64,000 nucleotides of DNA from Lycorma delicatula (GCF_047948215.1 NC_134458.1:140166536-140230535), one strand, 5' to 3'. Counted from the stretch's first letter, positions 1 through 12,250 are shown. Numbers and translations: made by a program. Notes: generated by a model not told the origin, from the letters alone.

Positions 1-1330
1 TATGTTTCTGGTGTCACTTGTTCTTATGTTACTTTGTGCTTTTATTCGTATTACTGGACTTTTTATGGATTCCAGCACCTAGATTTTTGTTTTTATCATT
101 ATATATGCTGCGGTTGATTTACTATTTGTGTTTGTAGAATATATTAATTAAGGTGTTTCAAGGGAAATTCTTTCTACTTGCTTATTTTGATGAAATTTAC
201 TTATGATTTCTATCTAAGAAAGCGATTATAATATGATTTTATACAAAAAAAAAAAAAAAAATGTAAAGAAATTGCTACATTATTTTATTTTACCTGAAAT
301 TTCTATTCGAGAATAAGGTTATTGAAATGTTATTGAAACATTCGTAATAATGATAAAAAGAAAACTGTTAAAAAATATTTATCATACAATCCAACGAAGC
401 AAATTTTTATTTTATTTATCCCTAGTTTTAATTTTATAAACAAATAGTCATAAGATTTGATTGTATTAATTTATTGAAATGATATAACATCGTGAATAGA
501 TCTACAAACACCCAATATCATCCTTTTCATTGGCGATTGCCTGTAGCCTAGAGATAATATTCCGAAATTCCAAAACAATGAAACATTTCATCTGCTAATA
601 TTATATAGTAAAATGGATTGACAAAAGCATTTGTATTTTATTAAGGGTCGGTCAACTGTTGAACCAATGTTAATGAATCTATGTATTGTAAACTGCCCAG
701 AGGTAAAATTCATTTGAATAAAAAGAGCTAACTTTATTAAGCTCAAATAAAAAAACAAACAAAAATATAAACATATGTTCTTGTTTAAAAAAATACACTG
801 TAATTCGTACTCTTTTTAACTATTATAGTATTTTCTTACATCCCATTATGACTTTAAGCATAATACATTACAGCATTTGGTATTTTTTCTGGAGATAGCT
901 TAATTTTCAGAATGTTTACTTTCTAGATTACCGAGTAGTTTTGAAATGTAAGATAACCAGTATTTATATTTATGTTAAGTACTGCTTTTTTTTCAGTTAA
1001 ACAGATGTGAAGGATTACATTTTTACAGTATTTAAATATTTCTTTCTATACAAAAACCTTTTTATAAGTCAATTTTATTCTTCTTATTTTTAAAGCCGTT
1101 TTTAATCACTTTTTCTCCTTTGCACGAGTTAAGGATAAAAATTTCCACTTTTGTTTTATTTCACTTGAAAGCAACCAGTATTAAGTAATTTTGTAAAGGC
1201 TCTCTCTTATAATTTCAAGTATTTACGTGTAAAGGACTCCAGGAAATACATAAATACTCAAGGATTTTGCATTTATTAAATGTATCACGAATAAATTTCC
1301 TTGTTTTCGAACTGGAGAGTTGATTCGTTG
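1..1330. other. AT-rich non-coding DNA
   Basis: No recognisable gene, RNA or transposon end in this stretch. It holds an A-run near 245-260 and short AT-rich low-complexity DNA only. Confidence 0.6.
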
Positions 1331-1343
1331 TGATTTAAAGTTT

Positions 1344-1507
1344 TTTTGTTGTTTTTTTAACCCTCGGGACCACCGTTAGGTATTGCTTTAGAGAATGACA
1401 TGAATGATTTGTAGCGTGTGTGAAAATGCCATACCTGACCGGGATTCGAACTCGGGACCTCCGGATGAAAGTCCGTGACGCTACCACTCTTGCCACGGAG
1501 ACCGGCA
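1344..1507 (-). mobile_element. SINE-A copy (tRNA-derived), with target-site duplication
   Basis: Read on the minus strand this is a tRNA-like head with an A-box-like part (GGCAAGAGTGGTAGCG) and a B box (GAGTTCGAATCCCGG), then a short body and an A-rich tail (1344-1362). The anticodon-loop region (CTTTCATCC) and the T-arm resemble arthropod tRNA-Glu(TTC), so a tRNA-Glu origin is likely. The direct repeat TGATTTAAAGTTT flanks it at 1331-1343 and 1508-1520, a classic 13-bp target-site duplication. It is the left arm of a larger palindrome. Confidence 0.85.
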
Positions 1508-1902
1508 TGATTTAAAGTTTCATTGAAATAGTATTTAACGATTTAAAAATTTAAATATCTTTAGCTTGAAAACGTAAAAATACATCAGATTAATTCTTAT
1601 TCTAAATAATATGAGATTAAATTTGTTTACAAAATTTAGTAAGATTCGTTGTTTTTGAGTTGTAAATTAAATTTAATTTCATATTATTTAGAATAATAAT
1701 AAATCTAATGTATTTTTACGTTTTCAAACTAAAGATATTTAAATTTTTAAATCGTTAAATATTATTTCAATAAAACTTTAAATCATGCCGGCCTACGTAG
1801 CACGAGTGGTAGGGTCTCGGCCTTTCATCCGGATATACCGGGTTCGAATCCCGGTCAGGCATGGCATTTTCATACACGTTACAAATCATTCATCTCATTT
1901 TT
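1391..1902. repeat. Long imperfect palindrome containing two SINE-A heads
   Basis: The left arm (about 1391-1632) and right arm (about 1660-1902) are reverse complements at roughly 90% by eye, with a loop of about 27 bases. Each arm carries a SINE-A tRNA head plus about 115 bp of the same non-SINE flank (for example AACGTAAAAATACAT on one side and its complement on the other). Because the flank is shared as well, the pair arose by inverted duplication of an already inserted SINE, not by two independent insertions. Confidence 0.85.
1787..1885 (+). mobile_element. SINE-A copy (right arm of palindrome)
   Basis: tRNA-like head with CACGAGTGGTAGGGTCTCGG (A-box region) and GGTTCGAATCCCGGTCAGGC (B-box region), followed by the family's GGCATTTTCATACACG body. 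It lacks the A-rich tail and its own target-site duplication, as expected for a copy made by inverted duplication. Confidence 0.8.
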
Positions 1903-2411
1903 CAAAGAAAACTAAGGTATTACTTTCTGTCGTACGATGAGAAAATTAAATTTTCTTTAGGTTTTGAGGTGTGACGAGTACGAAAATTCCACTCGTGTAT
2001 AAAATTTTGTGGCTCAAAAATCTCCAAAACTACTAGATCAATTTCATTAAAATTTAGGTAGGATGTGTGATAGTGTATCTGAATTTCTGTATGTGAAAGT
2101 TGTATTCATCGAGTTGTTCTTCAGTTACGCTCAATTTTAAAGTCATAGAAAGACAACAAACCTCAATTTTAGGTTGACTTTGTACGATTATTGGTGTATT
2201 CATACGCGCTTATGCAGTGAGTCACAGTGATGAAGAGTTTAAAATTGATGCGTGTGTGTAGGACCTAATTATCAATCGAACATATGTAGTTCGTTGCACT
2301 CTGAAAATCAATGCGTTTCTGACTGTGAGATAGTAAGGAACGAAAGGCAGTTTTCTTGTTCCGAATTGCGCTAGAGTTTTTTTTATTTTCCGATGTTTTA
2401 TTCTCTAGTCA

Positions 2412-2482
2412 TCATGGTGGTTTGGTAGCGTCTCGGCTTTTCATCCGGTGATCCTGGGTTTGAATCGCAGTCAGCCATAAAT
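2412..2482 (+). mobile_element. SINE-A fragment, degenerate
   Basis: Contains GGTAGCGTCTCGGCTTTTCA and GGGTTTGAATCGCAGTCAGC, matching the head of SINE-A with several substitutions. The A-box half is shortened and the tail is not recognisable. Confidence 0.7.
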
Positions 2483-2489
2483 TTTTTCA

Positions 2490-3764
2490 TAGTAAATATT
2501 TTTTTATAAAATTTCATTTCCATATTTTCACGTGCACGCTTCTCTGAAAGCTTCTGTGGTGAATTAATTCATCAAGCAAGAAAAAAAAAGAATTAATGAG
2601 AAGGTAGATAGATGGAAAATGAAAAGCTTTCGCTCGTATATTTAAAAGAATATTTTCTTTTTGTTAATATTCAGAATCATTTTTCCAAATTTAAGTCATT
2701 TATTTGTTTACGGTATATTCATAATATTAATAAAAAACTTGATTATTCTGTTTACTGAATAAGTACACCTGGTAGAAGCCAAATTATAAAATTTGCATGG
2801 CTTTTATCAAAATAGATATGAGATTAAATTGATCTGGGGTTAACTACCACAATAATAATACTTGATAATCATACTCCGACCAGGTTACTGACCCGTTACG
2901 GATGCTACATACAAACGATTACACATAATAACAGACTGCTGTGAAATCATTCCACCCCACAAACATTTATACGTATTTACTGTATACGTATATATTAACA
3001 TTTATACGTATTTACTGCATAAAATTTTCTCATTTCATCGTCAGCATATTAACTTTTTTTTTAATAACTAAATAAATGTCGCTGTTCATTTTACGCTGAA
3101 AAGAAAATACCTTAGATTTTCATAAAATATGTATGTGAATGCGCACGACTTAAATATGTTTGTTATTCATGCTGTTTTTAGGTTTTTTAAAAACAACGTA
3201 GCCATTTTATAGTATTTACACAACAATTTATTAATTTTTAAAATAGATTCCAAAATTCTAGGAACCCGCTTGATTATATGAATGTAAATCTGTAAGCATT
3301 TATTTGAGAGTAATCGGCAAATAAGTATTTCTTTTAATTTTATCCTCGGAAAGTTATTATCCTTTTTTCGTATAAACGATTAAGAATATTCATTATGCTT
3401 GGCCATAGCTTTTGAAGGAAAAGAAAATAAGAGTTTTATAAAATGTTATTGTTAGACACATATACCTTTTCAAAAATATCTTCAATATATACTCGTAAAT
3501 CTAATTTATTAATTTGCCTGTAGGCTAAAGAGTAAAAGTGAAAATAATGATAAAATCCTTTTTTATGTTTTAATAACTAACGTTTTTTATTTGTTCATTT
3601 AATAATCCATAAACAATAATAATGATAGAAACCTACTAAAAAATAATACACACTTGTTGCTGATACGTAAATATAAATCAATGATATATCTATTTTTATG
3701 AATTTAATTAATAATTTACTAGGTAATTGGCAAAGGAACGAGTTTCGTTTTTTTAAATTAAAAG
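2490..3764. other. AT-rich non-coding DNA
   Basis: Nothing recognisable. A short local repeat of TTTATACGTATTTACTG occurs at about 2967 and 3001. Confidence 0.5.
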
Positions 3765-3766
3765 TA

Positions 3767-4754
3767 CAGAGTGAGCAACATAAAACCGAACCCTTAACAT
3801 AACCGCTGCAGATTCGGTAGGTTATGTTGAAGTGAAATTTTATGAAGGATACGGATAAATTAACAAAAATGTAAAACCTAATTGAAATGTTGAATTCATT
3901 TTCCTTATTATTACAAAAGATATTCAAAATGACCACCCCTGGGCATCGATGCAGTTTTTTGCTCGACTGATCATATTGAGTGTAGTCTGATGCAAAACGT
4001 TGTTGTCAATTGCGTTGATCTCTCATCGAATTTTCACCTTCAGTTCAACAATATCGTGGGGATTAGATGCATAAAATCTCTCCTTTAAGTAGCCCCAAAA
4101 GAAAAAATCGCAAGTAGACAACTCTATTTGTCTACCAACAATTTTTTTGAGAACTTAATTGCAATAATCAAGTCCCTTCGGTTTTTCTGTCTACTTCAGT
4201 TGTAACGCGGTATGGTTTTAATTTTAATTCATGAAGAATTTTACGGCAAGATGAGTATTTAACACGAGATTGTTGGAATAACTTGCGTAGTGATTTTTTT
4301 GGACCGCCAGTAATTCTCCTTTCAATATCGGAAATGGCCGTGGTGTCCTAACGGAAGGTTGCCTGTTTCGTTTTGCATTTGAAACCGAACCTGTTGTACG
4401 CCATTTTTTAAATAAATAGTCTATGTTACTGCTTTTGCTGGAATACCGGAATTTGGAAATTTTTCTACGAACACTTGACGTGATTCTTCAAACGATCCAA
4501 AACGAATATAGACCTCAACTTCAGCTTTCCTCTCCTGGATTGAATAAGGCATTTTACACAAACATAACTGAACTCACAATACTGCACTGTAACAAATACT
4601 GCACATGACACGTAACCACCTGACAAACGGCAGCAAAAATCAACGGCAGTAGTAATATATACATTCACTAGTCGCGCTAGTTGTGTGAGAGTCTTTCATA
4701 AATATTGTTGGGTAGCGGTTTCATTATAGGGTCGGTTTTATGTTGCTCACTTTG
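3767..4754 (-). mobile_element. Internally deleted mariner-like element (DUF4817-type transposase remnant)
   Basis: The ends are ~41-bp terminal inverted repeats starting CAGAGTGAGCAACATAAAAC on the left and CAAAGTGAGCAACATAAAAC on the complement of the right end, each flanked by TA, the target site of mariner/Tc1 elements. The minus strand encodes broken pieces of a transposase: an N-terminal helix-turn-helix part (frames around 4600-4220, with VYIRFGSFEESRQVFVEKF and KKSLRKLFQQSRVKYSS), then a jump to the C-terminal part (FFWGYLKERFYASNPHDIVE, about 4105-4045, and VLHQTTLNMISRAKNCIDAQ, ending near 3930). The catalytic centre is missing, so the element could only move in trans. At 988 bp it is shorter than the ~1.3 kb expected for a complete copy. 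Stops and frame changes show it is dead. Confidence 0.85.
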
Positions 4755-4759
4755 TATAA

Positions 4760-5608
4760 GAAGGTTTTAAAAGTTATATTCATCTTTATCAAGATACTAT
4801 TTTTATAAATTAATACCGTACTTTAAATGGTGAATACGTGTTTTTTTTCTAAATGCCTATACATGTACGTTGTAGTAACAAAAAAAAAGTGATCTTTTTA
4901 TTGGTTGGTGTAATTTCATTGTCAATACCGCCAAGTAGTGCGATTTGCCAACTTTACTTATTACGGTTCGTATATATTATGTTTATTAAGATTGGTCTGG
5001 ATATTCATTCGCTTGATGGGTTGAAAATAATCTTGGTTATTTTTATTATAAATTGAATAACGTAAATTTTCGTACCGAGCGCTATCTATGTTCTGTAAAT
5101 ATAACTTATGATAAAATTCAAGTAGTAAAAAAATTGTTATGAATGGTTTTTGGTTTAGTATTACCTGTAGGATCTATGTTAAATTAATATGTTCAAAAAC
5201 TAGTTCGGTTTAAAGTTTTTGCATTTATAATAATACTGATTGTAAGTTTTGTGGATTTCAGAGTTTGTACGAAATTACAACACGAACAGCATTATGTGTT
5301 TTATGAAAATATTTTGAATATATTTATTTTAACTGGAATCGGTGGTCCATCTTGACAAAAAGTAGGTTTTCCTCATATACTTGCGTTAAATAATAAACTT
5401 TTATTGTTAAAATAGTTTAATTTCACCAATCATCCATCTATCAGCAATCAGTACTGATTTAATATATGATAATTTTTTTTTCTTTTTAATCTTAGACAAA
5501 TAACGAAAATGAATAAAACGTGTAAACAACATACATTTCATAATCTTTGCTAAAATGAAAGCGGAATATCAGTTTTTGAGATACGAAAATAATTCTTAAA
5601 TAAATCGA
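4760..5608. other. AT-rich non-coding DNA
   Basis: No recognisable feature. Open frames here are short and AT-driven. Confidence 0.5.
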
Positions 5609-5609
5609 T

Positions 5610-5695
5610 CTCCGATCTGCGTGGTGGAAAGATAACGTCTCGACCTTTCATTCGAATCCCGTTTAGGCATGGTATTTTTCATACGTTACAAGAGT
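5610..5695 (+). mobile_element. SINE-A fragment with internal deletion
   Basis: GTGGAAAGATAACGTCTCGA and CCTTTCATTCGAATCCCG match the SINE-A head, but the bases between the anticodon-loop region and the B box are deleted. The downstream GGCATGGTATTTTTCATACG matches the SINE-A body. Confidence 0.65.
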
Positions 5696-6737
5696 TCCAT
5701 TTCATATTTCCATGACATAGATTTAAGGGTGAATTAATCTTTTTTTTCTTTTTAAATATAAAACTTACTTCGTATAATACATGATGAAGTTATATAGCTC
5801 TAGTTATATAATACTATGGCTCAAGTTATATAGGAAGTAAAATATAATTTCTCTCACTGGAAAATCCAAAAACAAAACATCTCTCTGACTTCCTAATGGG
5901 AGTAATAAATCTTCAGATGCATATAGATGTGAACATAAAATTCAATGTCGAGTAAGTTTTTTTCTAAAGAAACGAATAAAAAATTTTATCTGGGCGATGC
6001 TGATGTGCCATACATTTTTCCTCTTAAATATAATTTAAACTCATTTCAGTGGATTAGAGGTAAGATATGCATATGAAAATCAAACTTGGCCTTCATACTT
6101 AAGACCAAATTACTTTCCTACAGTTTCGGTTAATACAATAATAAAATTTATATTATAAAATTTCTGAAAGATTAGCATTAAATGTAACGTTCAGTTTCCT
6201 CTTTCATGTGTTAAGTCAAAACATTAACAGAAGTATACGTTTCATGCGTTTAAAATAATAAATGAAATTTCATTTATATTTTAAGCTTCATAACAGATAA
6301 ATGAATATTTTCTTAATATCATCCAGTAATTTAAATGAATATAAAATAAATAAATTTTATTTTATTTGAAATGCTGGGTCCGCCCGACTACTGAGTAACA
6401 CGGTGTACTTCATCCCGCAATGACTAAGATAACGACGCAGGTGTTTTACAAACGGCTGCGGAATTTGGAATAGGATATCTGGTTTCACACGTTCTAATTC
6501 CCATCTTCATTGTTTAATGAGAACAAACAAGATGCTAAAATATATTTAGGTGAAATTGAATACGATGTTATTTTCAAATCGAATTTTCAGCTTTCGTATG
6601 TTGATTTTAAGGCGATTGCCACTTACCTCAAATAAATATCACTAAAATTTGATCAAAAAAATGTACCACTAAAATAACATTATTTATTTTCGATATAAAA
6701 AATTAATCAATTAGAATTTAAAACTCGTCAAAAAAGT

Positions 6738-7130
6738 TGTAATAATTTCCTGGCACCGATTATTATTATTTAGTGGAAAAATAATTGTACATGAAAAAAG
6801 ATTCCCAAGATTTATTTTTTGGGGTGGAAATGATTTTGATAAAGTTTTATTATAAAATTGTCATATGCTTAAATCAATCAAACAATTTTATAACATTAGT
6901 GTTTTTTAATTTTTTTCTCCCTGCCCCCAAAATAATCTTCCAAGAAATATTTTGACTTTTCCACGTTTATTATGTTAATTGGAAAAACTAAAAAATAACC
7001 ACTGAAAAATATACAACCAATAAAAAGTTACCAAAGATTATTTTTTGGTGATGGTGGGAGGGAGAGTGAATTACTATGAAATTTCATTGTAATATTATTA
7101 CTAAAGGTCTGTTATTTAAACTTTTAATAC
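6738..7130 (+). repeat. Degenerate dispersed repeat D, copy 1
   Basis: Shares an order of short matches with 11975-12250: TTTCCTGGCA, a pyrimidine block (TCTCCCTGCCCCCAAAATAA versus TCTCTGCTTCCCACCCACAA), AACCAATAAAAAGTTACC versus AACTAATAAAGAGTTATC, and a G-rich block followed by TGAATTA. The match is judged by eye and the class is unknown. Confidence 0.4.
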
Positions 7131-7299
7131 AATTAAAAAAAAAGTTTAAATTAACCCAAAATGTTTTTGAAAAAATGAAAAGATCGATATTTTTTAAACT
7201 TTTGACTACCATAAATATTGTTTACCACAATATTGCCCCAAAATATTTTTGTTTTGGTTACTTGCACTACTACTACGCCTAGGAAGACATAAAAAAATT

Positions 7300-8915
7300 C
7301 ATTTAAAAAATATTCAATATATAAAAATATCAATAGACATTTCGGAATGTTCTACTTTCCAGTTTCTATCTGCCTATAAAGAAATGAGCTCGGCTTCTTC
7401 GTTAAATGTCATATTAAAAACGGATACAACGTTTATTAAGAATGGATTTCTTATAAGATCATATTTTTTTCTAATTGCAGTGTTGGAAAATATTTTTCCA
7501 CTTTCCTAATAAATAATTCCAAATGCTCAACTACTGTTGATTCTATCTTGTTACAGCTGTGTTTTGGGACATTTTCCAATTTATCTAAATTACCTTTTTC
7601 AGCTTTAAATTTCCAGAATAAGAGGTTTTATGAAATTATAATAATTTATAAGTTAAATTTAGAATATTTTCATTTGGTCCCTGCTTACTCGAATTGAGAT
7701 TATTAAAAACGGTAAATATATCAAACAAGTATGCTAATTCAGCGCACCATATTTCGTTTTTAATAAATTCACAAAAAGAAAGACTTTTGTTCAAAAAAAC
7801 TGTTAACTCATTTTTCATTTCAAATACTCGTAATAAAGCTTTTTCCTTTGGATAACCACAGTATGCAATAATAAACATTCATGTGTAGATTCCATAGCTT
7901 GGCACAATTGTATAAATAAGCGACTTTTCAATGGTCTTGACTTTATAAAAATAACCATATTAATTGATTGATTAAGAACTATTCTGAGATCATCCGGTAA
8001 AGCTTTTGTCATTAAGGCTTCGCGATGTAAAAAACAATGGTAAATAGAATATCTGGATTCTGCTCGTGTATAATCTTTACAAATTCTTTTATCGAACCAG
8101 TCATACACGAAGCGCCATCTGTCAAATTCCAACACAGAAATTTAAAAAACCTATTTTCTCAAAATATGAATTTATTGGACAAAAAATATTTTGTTCTGTG
8201 GTATAAGCTGATAATTCTTGACAGCTCAAAAACTGATTCGATGCATTATCATAGACAAACCGAACAAATGCCATTAATTGAGCTTTTCCAGAAATATCTG
8301 TACTTTCGTCACTTTTCAACGAAAAAACTATATTTGTAAGTACCTTGTCAGTATTTTTTTCATTGTCACATGAAAGATTATCAATTTTTAGAAGAACTGT
8401 ATCATTAGAAACAGGTGTTTTAGAAATATCGACTTTTACTTCATCACCTAGAATGGTTTTAACAATTTTTCGACAAGCAGGTAAAAAAGTTTCCTCGGCA
8501 CTATTATAAGGTTTCATTTTTAAAGCAATAAATTGAGACATTTCATAAGAAGCAATGTGAGCTTTTTCTGAAACATTTAATTTTCTTTCAAAAAATTTGG
8601 CTTGTTTTCATAATTTTTGAAAGTACGTTTTTTTTATAAAATATTTGGATGTTTAATATTTAAAGTGACGTTTTAATTTATTTGGTACTATTACACTGTT
8701 TAATAATATTTTTTCGGACATAACACAAAGAGGTTTGTTTACATTCTTCTCCAGTCCACGTGAACCCATATAATCTTCCGTGTATTGATGAGTGCATTTA
8801 TATTTTTGTTACTTGTTTTACTTATGTCGTCTGGATTTATTGTTTCTGTTTCTTTAGTTGTATTTTATTCATCATCATTTTTTGGGTTTTTATTAAAAAC
8901 TTGTCCATTTTAACA
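7300..8915 (-). pseudogene. hAT-superfamily transposase-derived ORF, ZBED5/SCAND3-like, decayed
   Basis: Minus-strand pieces in several frames follow the order of the ZBED5-like hAT family. The likely start is near 8912 (MDKFLIKTQK, a typical family opening). A degenerate BED zinc-finger region follows (YTEDYMGFTWTG, then VPNKLKRHF, about 8800-8670). The longest frame, 8541-8122, has SLKSDESTDISGKAQLMAFV and ends at NSYFEKIG. A frame change at about 8135 leads to FLHREALMTKALPDD and FIKSRPLKSRLF (to about 7815), then MKNELTVFLN, WCAELAYLFDIF and QGPNENILNL (7636-7878), then degraded VEHLELFIRKVEKYFP and FNMTFNEEAELISL down to about 7300. The hAT C-terminal dimerisation motif is not found. Several frameshifts and stops rule out an active enzyme. 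In life such proteins cut and paste DNA, and some members are domesticated nuclear proteins. This copy shows no sign of that. Confidence 0.85.
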
Positions 8916-8919
8916 TCTT

Positions 8920-9935
8920 AAAAATGAGTAATTTAATAAATACAAATATATAAATATGAAATCCGAAACGGGAATGAAAAATATGAATAGGTATACGAAC
9001 CTTAAATCGCATTAAATTGAAAAATGAAAGGTTGGAAAAACGTTAGTATTTAACGTTACGTTGTAACGTTAGTATTTTATTTTGGATTGATTTTTGATAT
9101 GCCCACTTCATGAAATTGTTGTTGTTGACGCTATCTTGATAATCACTACTTTCTGAACTCTTTTCCATGTTAATTCCATGTCATTTGGAATGAATCCCAT
9201 TTCTACTCTTGCGTAAATTATGATAACCGATCACCTTTATTAATCTGCACTTTTACTCCTGCACCACTGTCATACGACCAAGATTTTGTCATCGAATGTG
9301 ATATTAAGACAATTCCTCCAAATAAACAAATGAAGAATTATCTTCCCTGAAATCGTACATTTTTCTTAATATTCTATCCTCTTCCACTGCACATCTTCTT
9401 TATCAATAAAACGTTTCATTATTATCAGTCTTACACTACTTAAACCCTAATTCTTTTAGGATAGAGCTGCTAGTGTAGTTCTAGAACCTTTAAATTGAAT
9501 ACACTTTTGAAGTTCTTCACGTATTTTATTTAATGTAAGCAGTTCATTATGTTTTGCGTGAATATTTTTCTTACAAAGACTTGATCAAAACTACCTACTC
9601 CACTAAATGGTTTTGAACGTTTTTATGGTTTTTTGGTGTGCTGAATGAGCACGACTGCGATTTAGATTTAAGAAGATCTACTTTTTTCTTTTCAGAGTTT
9701 TTGAATTTCTAATCTTGGTATCCCACAGGCTACAGTGGTTCTTTCTTCACATTTTTGAATGCGTATTAAATGTTTATCATCTAATTTTCTTAACTTTGTA
9801 GCTTCTTTCTTCATAAAATCTTATACATTATTAACTTTTTCATGAGCCTAACTAAGGAGCTTTTAATTCTCTTCATAAACAACGCGTACAATAAATAAAT
9901 ATTATCTAAAGTTTATTCGGGGCTTTCGACCACCC
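8920..9935. other. Non-coding DNA, no recognised feature
   Basis: AT-rich DNA without recognisable coding frames. It probably includes flanking sequence of the hAT remnant, but I see no terminal inverted repeats. Confidence 0.4.
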
Positions 9936-9939
9936 AACA

Positions 9940-10138
9940 CTCGAAATCCGCCCATCACCTACCTACCCCAAACCTTTAACCGCTCACCAGCCACCAACCT
10001 CCGCCCGATAACCGCCCATTCCTGCACACTAATCGTCCACCATCCACCCGCTAACCATCCACTTCCGCCCAGCATTCACCCACTACCGGTCCACCATCTG
10101 CCCATCATCCACTCACTATCCGCCCACTATCCACCTAG
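9940..10138. repeat. C-rich degenerate minisatellite
   Basis: About 200 bp made of variants of an 11-12 base pyrimidine-rich unit such as CCGCCCACTATC, CCACCATCCACC and CATCATCCACTC. It is strongly C-rich on the plus strand and stands out sharply from the surrounding AT-rich DNA. The ends merge into ordinary sequence. Confidence 0.75.
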
Positions 10139-10139
10139 C

Positions 10140-10595
10140 CATATCAATCAAAATTTCAATATAAGTCACTTCAATAATTAAAAGCCTTAGGTCCTTAGAT
10201 AATAACATATCATAAAATACCTAAATATCATTAGTTATCTTTAATTCTGCCATTATAAAAAAAAATTCACTAACAAAAACGTAAAAAAACATACGAATTC
10301 ATTAATATACACAAAAAATTAAGTCAAAATTACTACTTTATGGTGTGTTTTTTTTTTAATTTTTTTTGTTAAACAGGAAGGTGGAAAAATGTAATACATG
10401 GTTTCAATGTATTACTAAAAAAACTATGGAGAAAACTTTTCCTTGGTTAATGCCTGCATTTTGTAGGTACAATCGAAGTTATAAAAATTCTAGTTATTAA
10501 TAAAACGACCAGTAGTCCCAATAAAACGTTACTAGTAGTAACTTTTTTTTTCTAATTTGTATTACCTTCAGAATTACATCCAATAACAAACTTTC
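10140..10595. other. AT-rich non-coding DNA
   Basis: No recognisable feature other than short homopolymer runs. Confidence 0.5.
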
Positions 10596-10597
10596 GA

Positions 10598-10620
10598 CTA
10601 TATATATGTATATATAGAAA

Positions 10621-10670
<50 letters not shown>
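10598..10670. repeat. (TA)n microsatellite
   Basis: Interrupted TA dinucleotide tract, with about 24 uninterrupted units at 10623-10670. The open frame read through it on the minus strand is an artefact of the repeat. Confidence 0.95.
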
Positions 10671-10672
<2 letters not shown>

Positions 10673-10679
10673 GGTTAAC

Positions 10680-11970
10680 CTGGATAAATTCATGTGAACT
10701 AACAAAAACATTAATTAATTGCAATCAAGACTAGCAAAACATGTTTTACTTCCTTGTTAAAATTTAAATTAAAATCTAATTAGATTTAATTTGTTTTGTA
10801 TCAGTGTTTAAAACAATAATAATAAACAAGTCACACTTACTTTATTTGTAGAAGTTAGTTGTAATTAAATTAATTTTAAATACCATTTTATTTATTAAAA
10901 TAAAAACAAGTTTTAATTGTTCTAAATTTTGGAATTAAAATTGAATAACAATATATTTTATATGTAACTGTATTTTATTAAGGTAGAAAAGATGTAGGCT
11001 GGTTGAAAATAAGTATTTTCAACTAATGAATGACTTCAGAATAACTTGATTACATACTGATTAACAATAAATGTTATTTTATTGAAATCAAAATTAAAAT
11101 CAATGACCTACGTTTTGATTTTTTTTATATATTAAATTTAATTATATACAATGAAATTTTATGTAAAATTAGAACAGAAGCTCTAAAATAAACTCCCTCT
11201 ATTAGATCCAAATTTATCTCTTGGAATGACTCGATTCAGCACATTAATAATCTAGACTCATTTTGTTCAGTTCGTTGGGTAATGTTTTACGCACTAAATC
11301 TGGAACGAATTACAAATTTTTCGAGTTTAAATGTAAAAGAACTACATGAAAGATATAAATGTTCAGAACAGAAGCAGAACGTTGTCAACAAATATCTTCT
11401 GATAATAAGTAATCGATATGAACAGGATTCAGTAAAATTAAATATAAATTAAGTTTTGCTTATTACAGTTGAAATCAGTAAAATATGATTTTTTTTTAGT
11501 TTACCAAATGATTGATTTGGTATGGAGAGAGCACAATGCAACCAATTAAAATGATTATGTAAGCTATGAGTATATCGGAGGAGTTTAAAATAACCGTATC
11601 TGATAATAAGTAATATCTACACTGATTACTGTTTTTGTGAATAACATTATAAATATTACAAATTTCTGTTTTATTTATTTTTGTAGAATATATTTTTGTG
11701 AATGTTTAATTTTTATAGGTATAAGATGAATATACCAATGTAATTTAGTTAATTTTCCTTTCAATTTTATCTAATCTTAGTTTTTTATTAATTGGTTATC
11801 TTACCCGGATCACCTGAACATTAAATTACTTTTGCTCTGACACAATGATTCACTAATGGTATCTTACTTAAAACTTTTCTATATAAGTTTCGCTCAGTTT
11901 TGGTCATTTATCTTTTCATATTTTCATTCTTTTTGCTTATATTTAATTGCATAAAAAAAAGCAGACAGAC
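10680..11970. other. AT-rich non-coding DNA
   Basis: No recognisable gene or transposon. Low-complexity AT-rich sequence. Confidence 0.5.
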
Positions 11971-11974
11971 TTGT

Positions 11975-12250
11975 TATACTTTCCTGGCATTGTTTATTTA
12001 TTCTCATGAAAAGTGGAAAAATAATGAGAAAAGTTTAAAAAATAAAAAAAATACTCGATATTTTTTTATTCTCTCTGCTTCCCACCCACAAAAACATCCT
12101 CCCGAGAAATTGTTTTGAAGAAAATCCATTCCACAGAAAAATTCACAACTAATAAAGAGTTATCTACGATTTATTTTTTTGTGGTGGGGGTGAATTATGA
12201 TAAAACTTTATTGTGATATTATTATTAAAAGTTTAAATAAACAAATAGCC
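11975..12250 (+). repeat. Degenerate dispersed repeat D, copy 2
   Basis: Matches the order of blocks in 6738-7130. After it, 12250-12400 has the look of a transposon tail (CCAAATTTCATGAAAATCAG, then ACGTACATACGTACACATAT), but I cannot define an end. Confidence 0.4.

Noticed and set aside
1787..1862. Possible functional tRNA-Glu gene (good A and B boxes, near cloverleaf)
   Set aside because: The acceptor stem pairs imperfectly, the anticodon stem is mutated, and at least six similar copies share a downstream non-tRNA body, which marks it as a SINE.
4423..4668. Two small overlapping open frames on opposite strands
   Set aside because: Both lie inside the deleted mariner-like element. The minus frame is a frame-shifted reading of its transposase N-terminus, the plus frame its complement.
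10497..10724. 75-codon minus-strand frame
   Set aside because: Its core is an IYIYIY run produced by the (TA)n tract.
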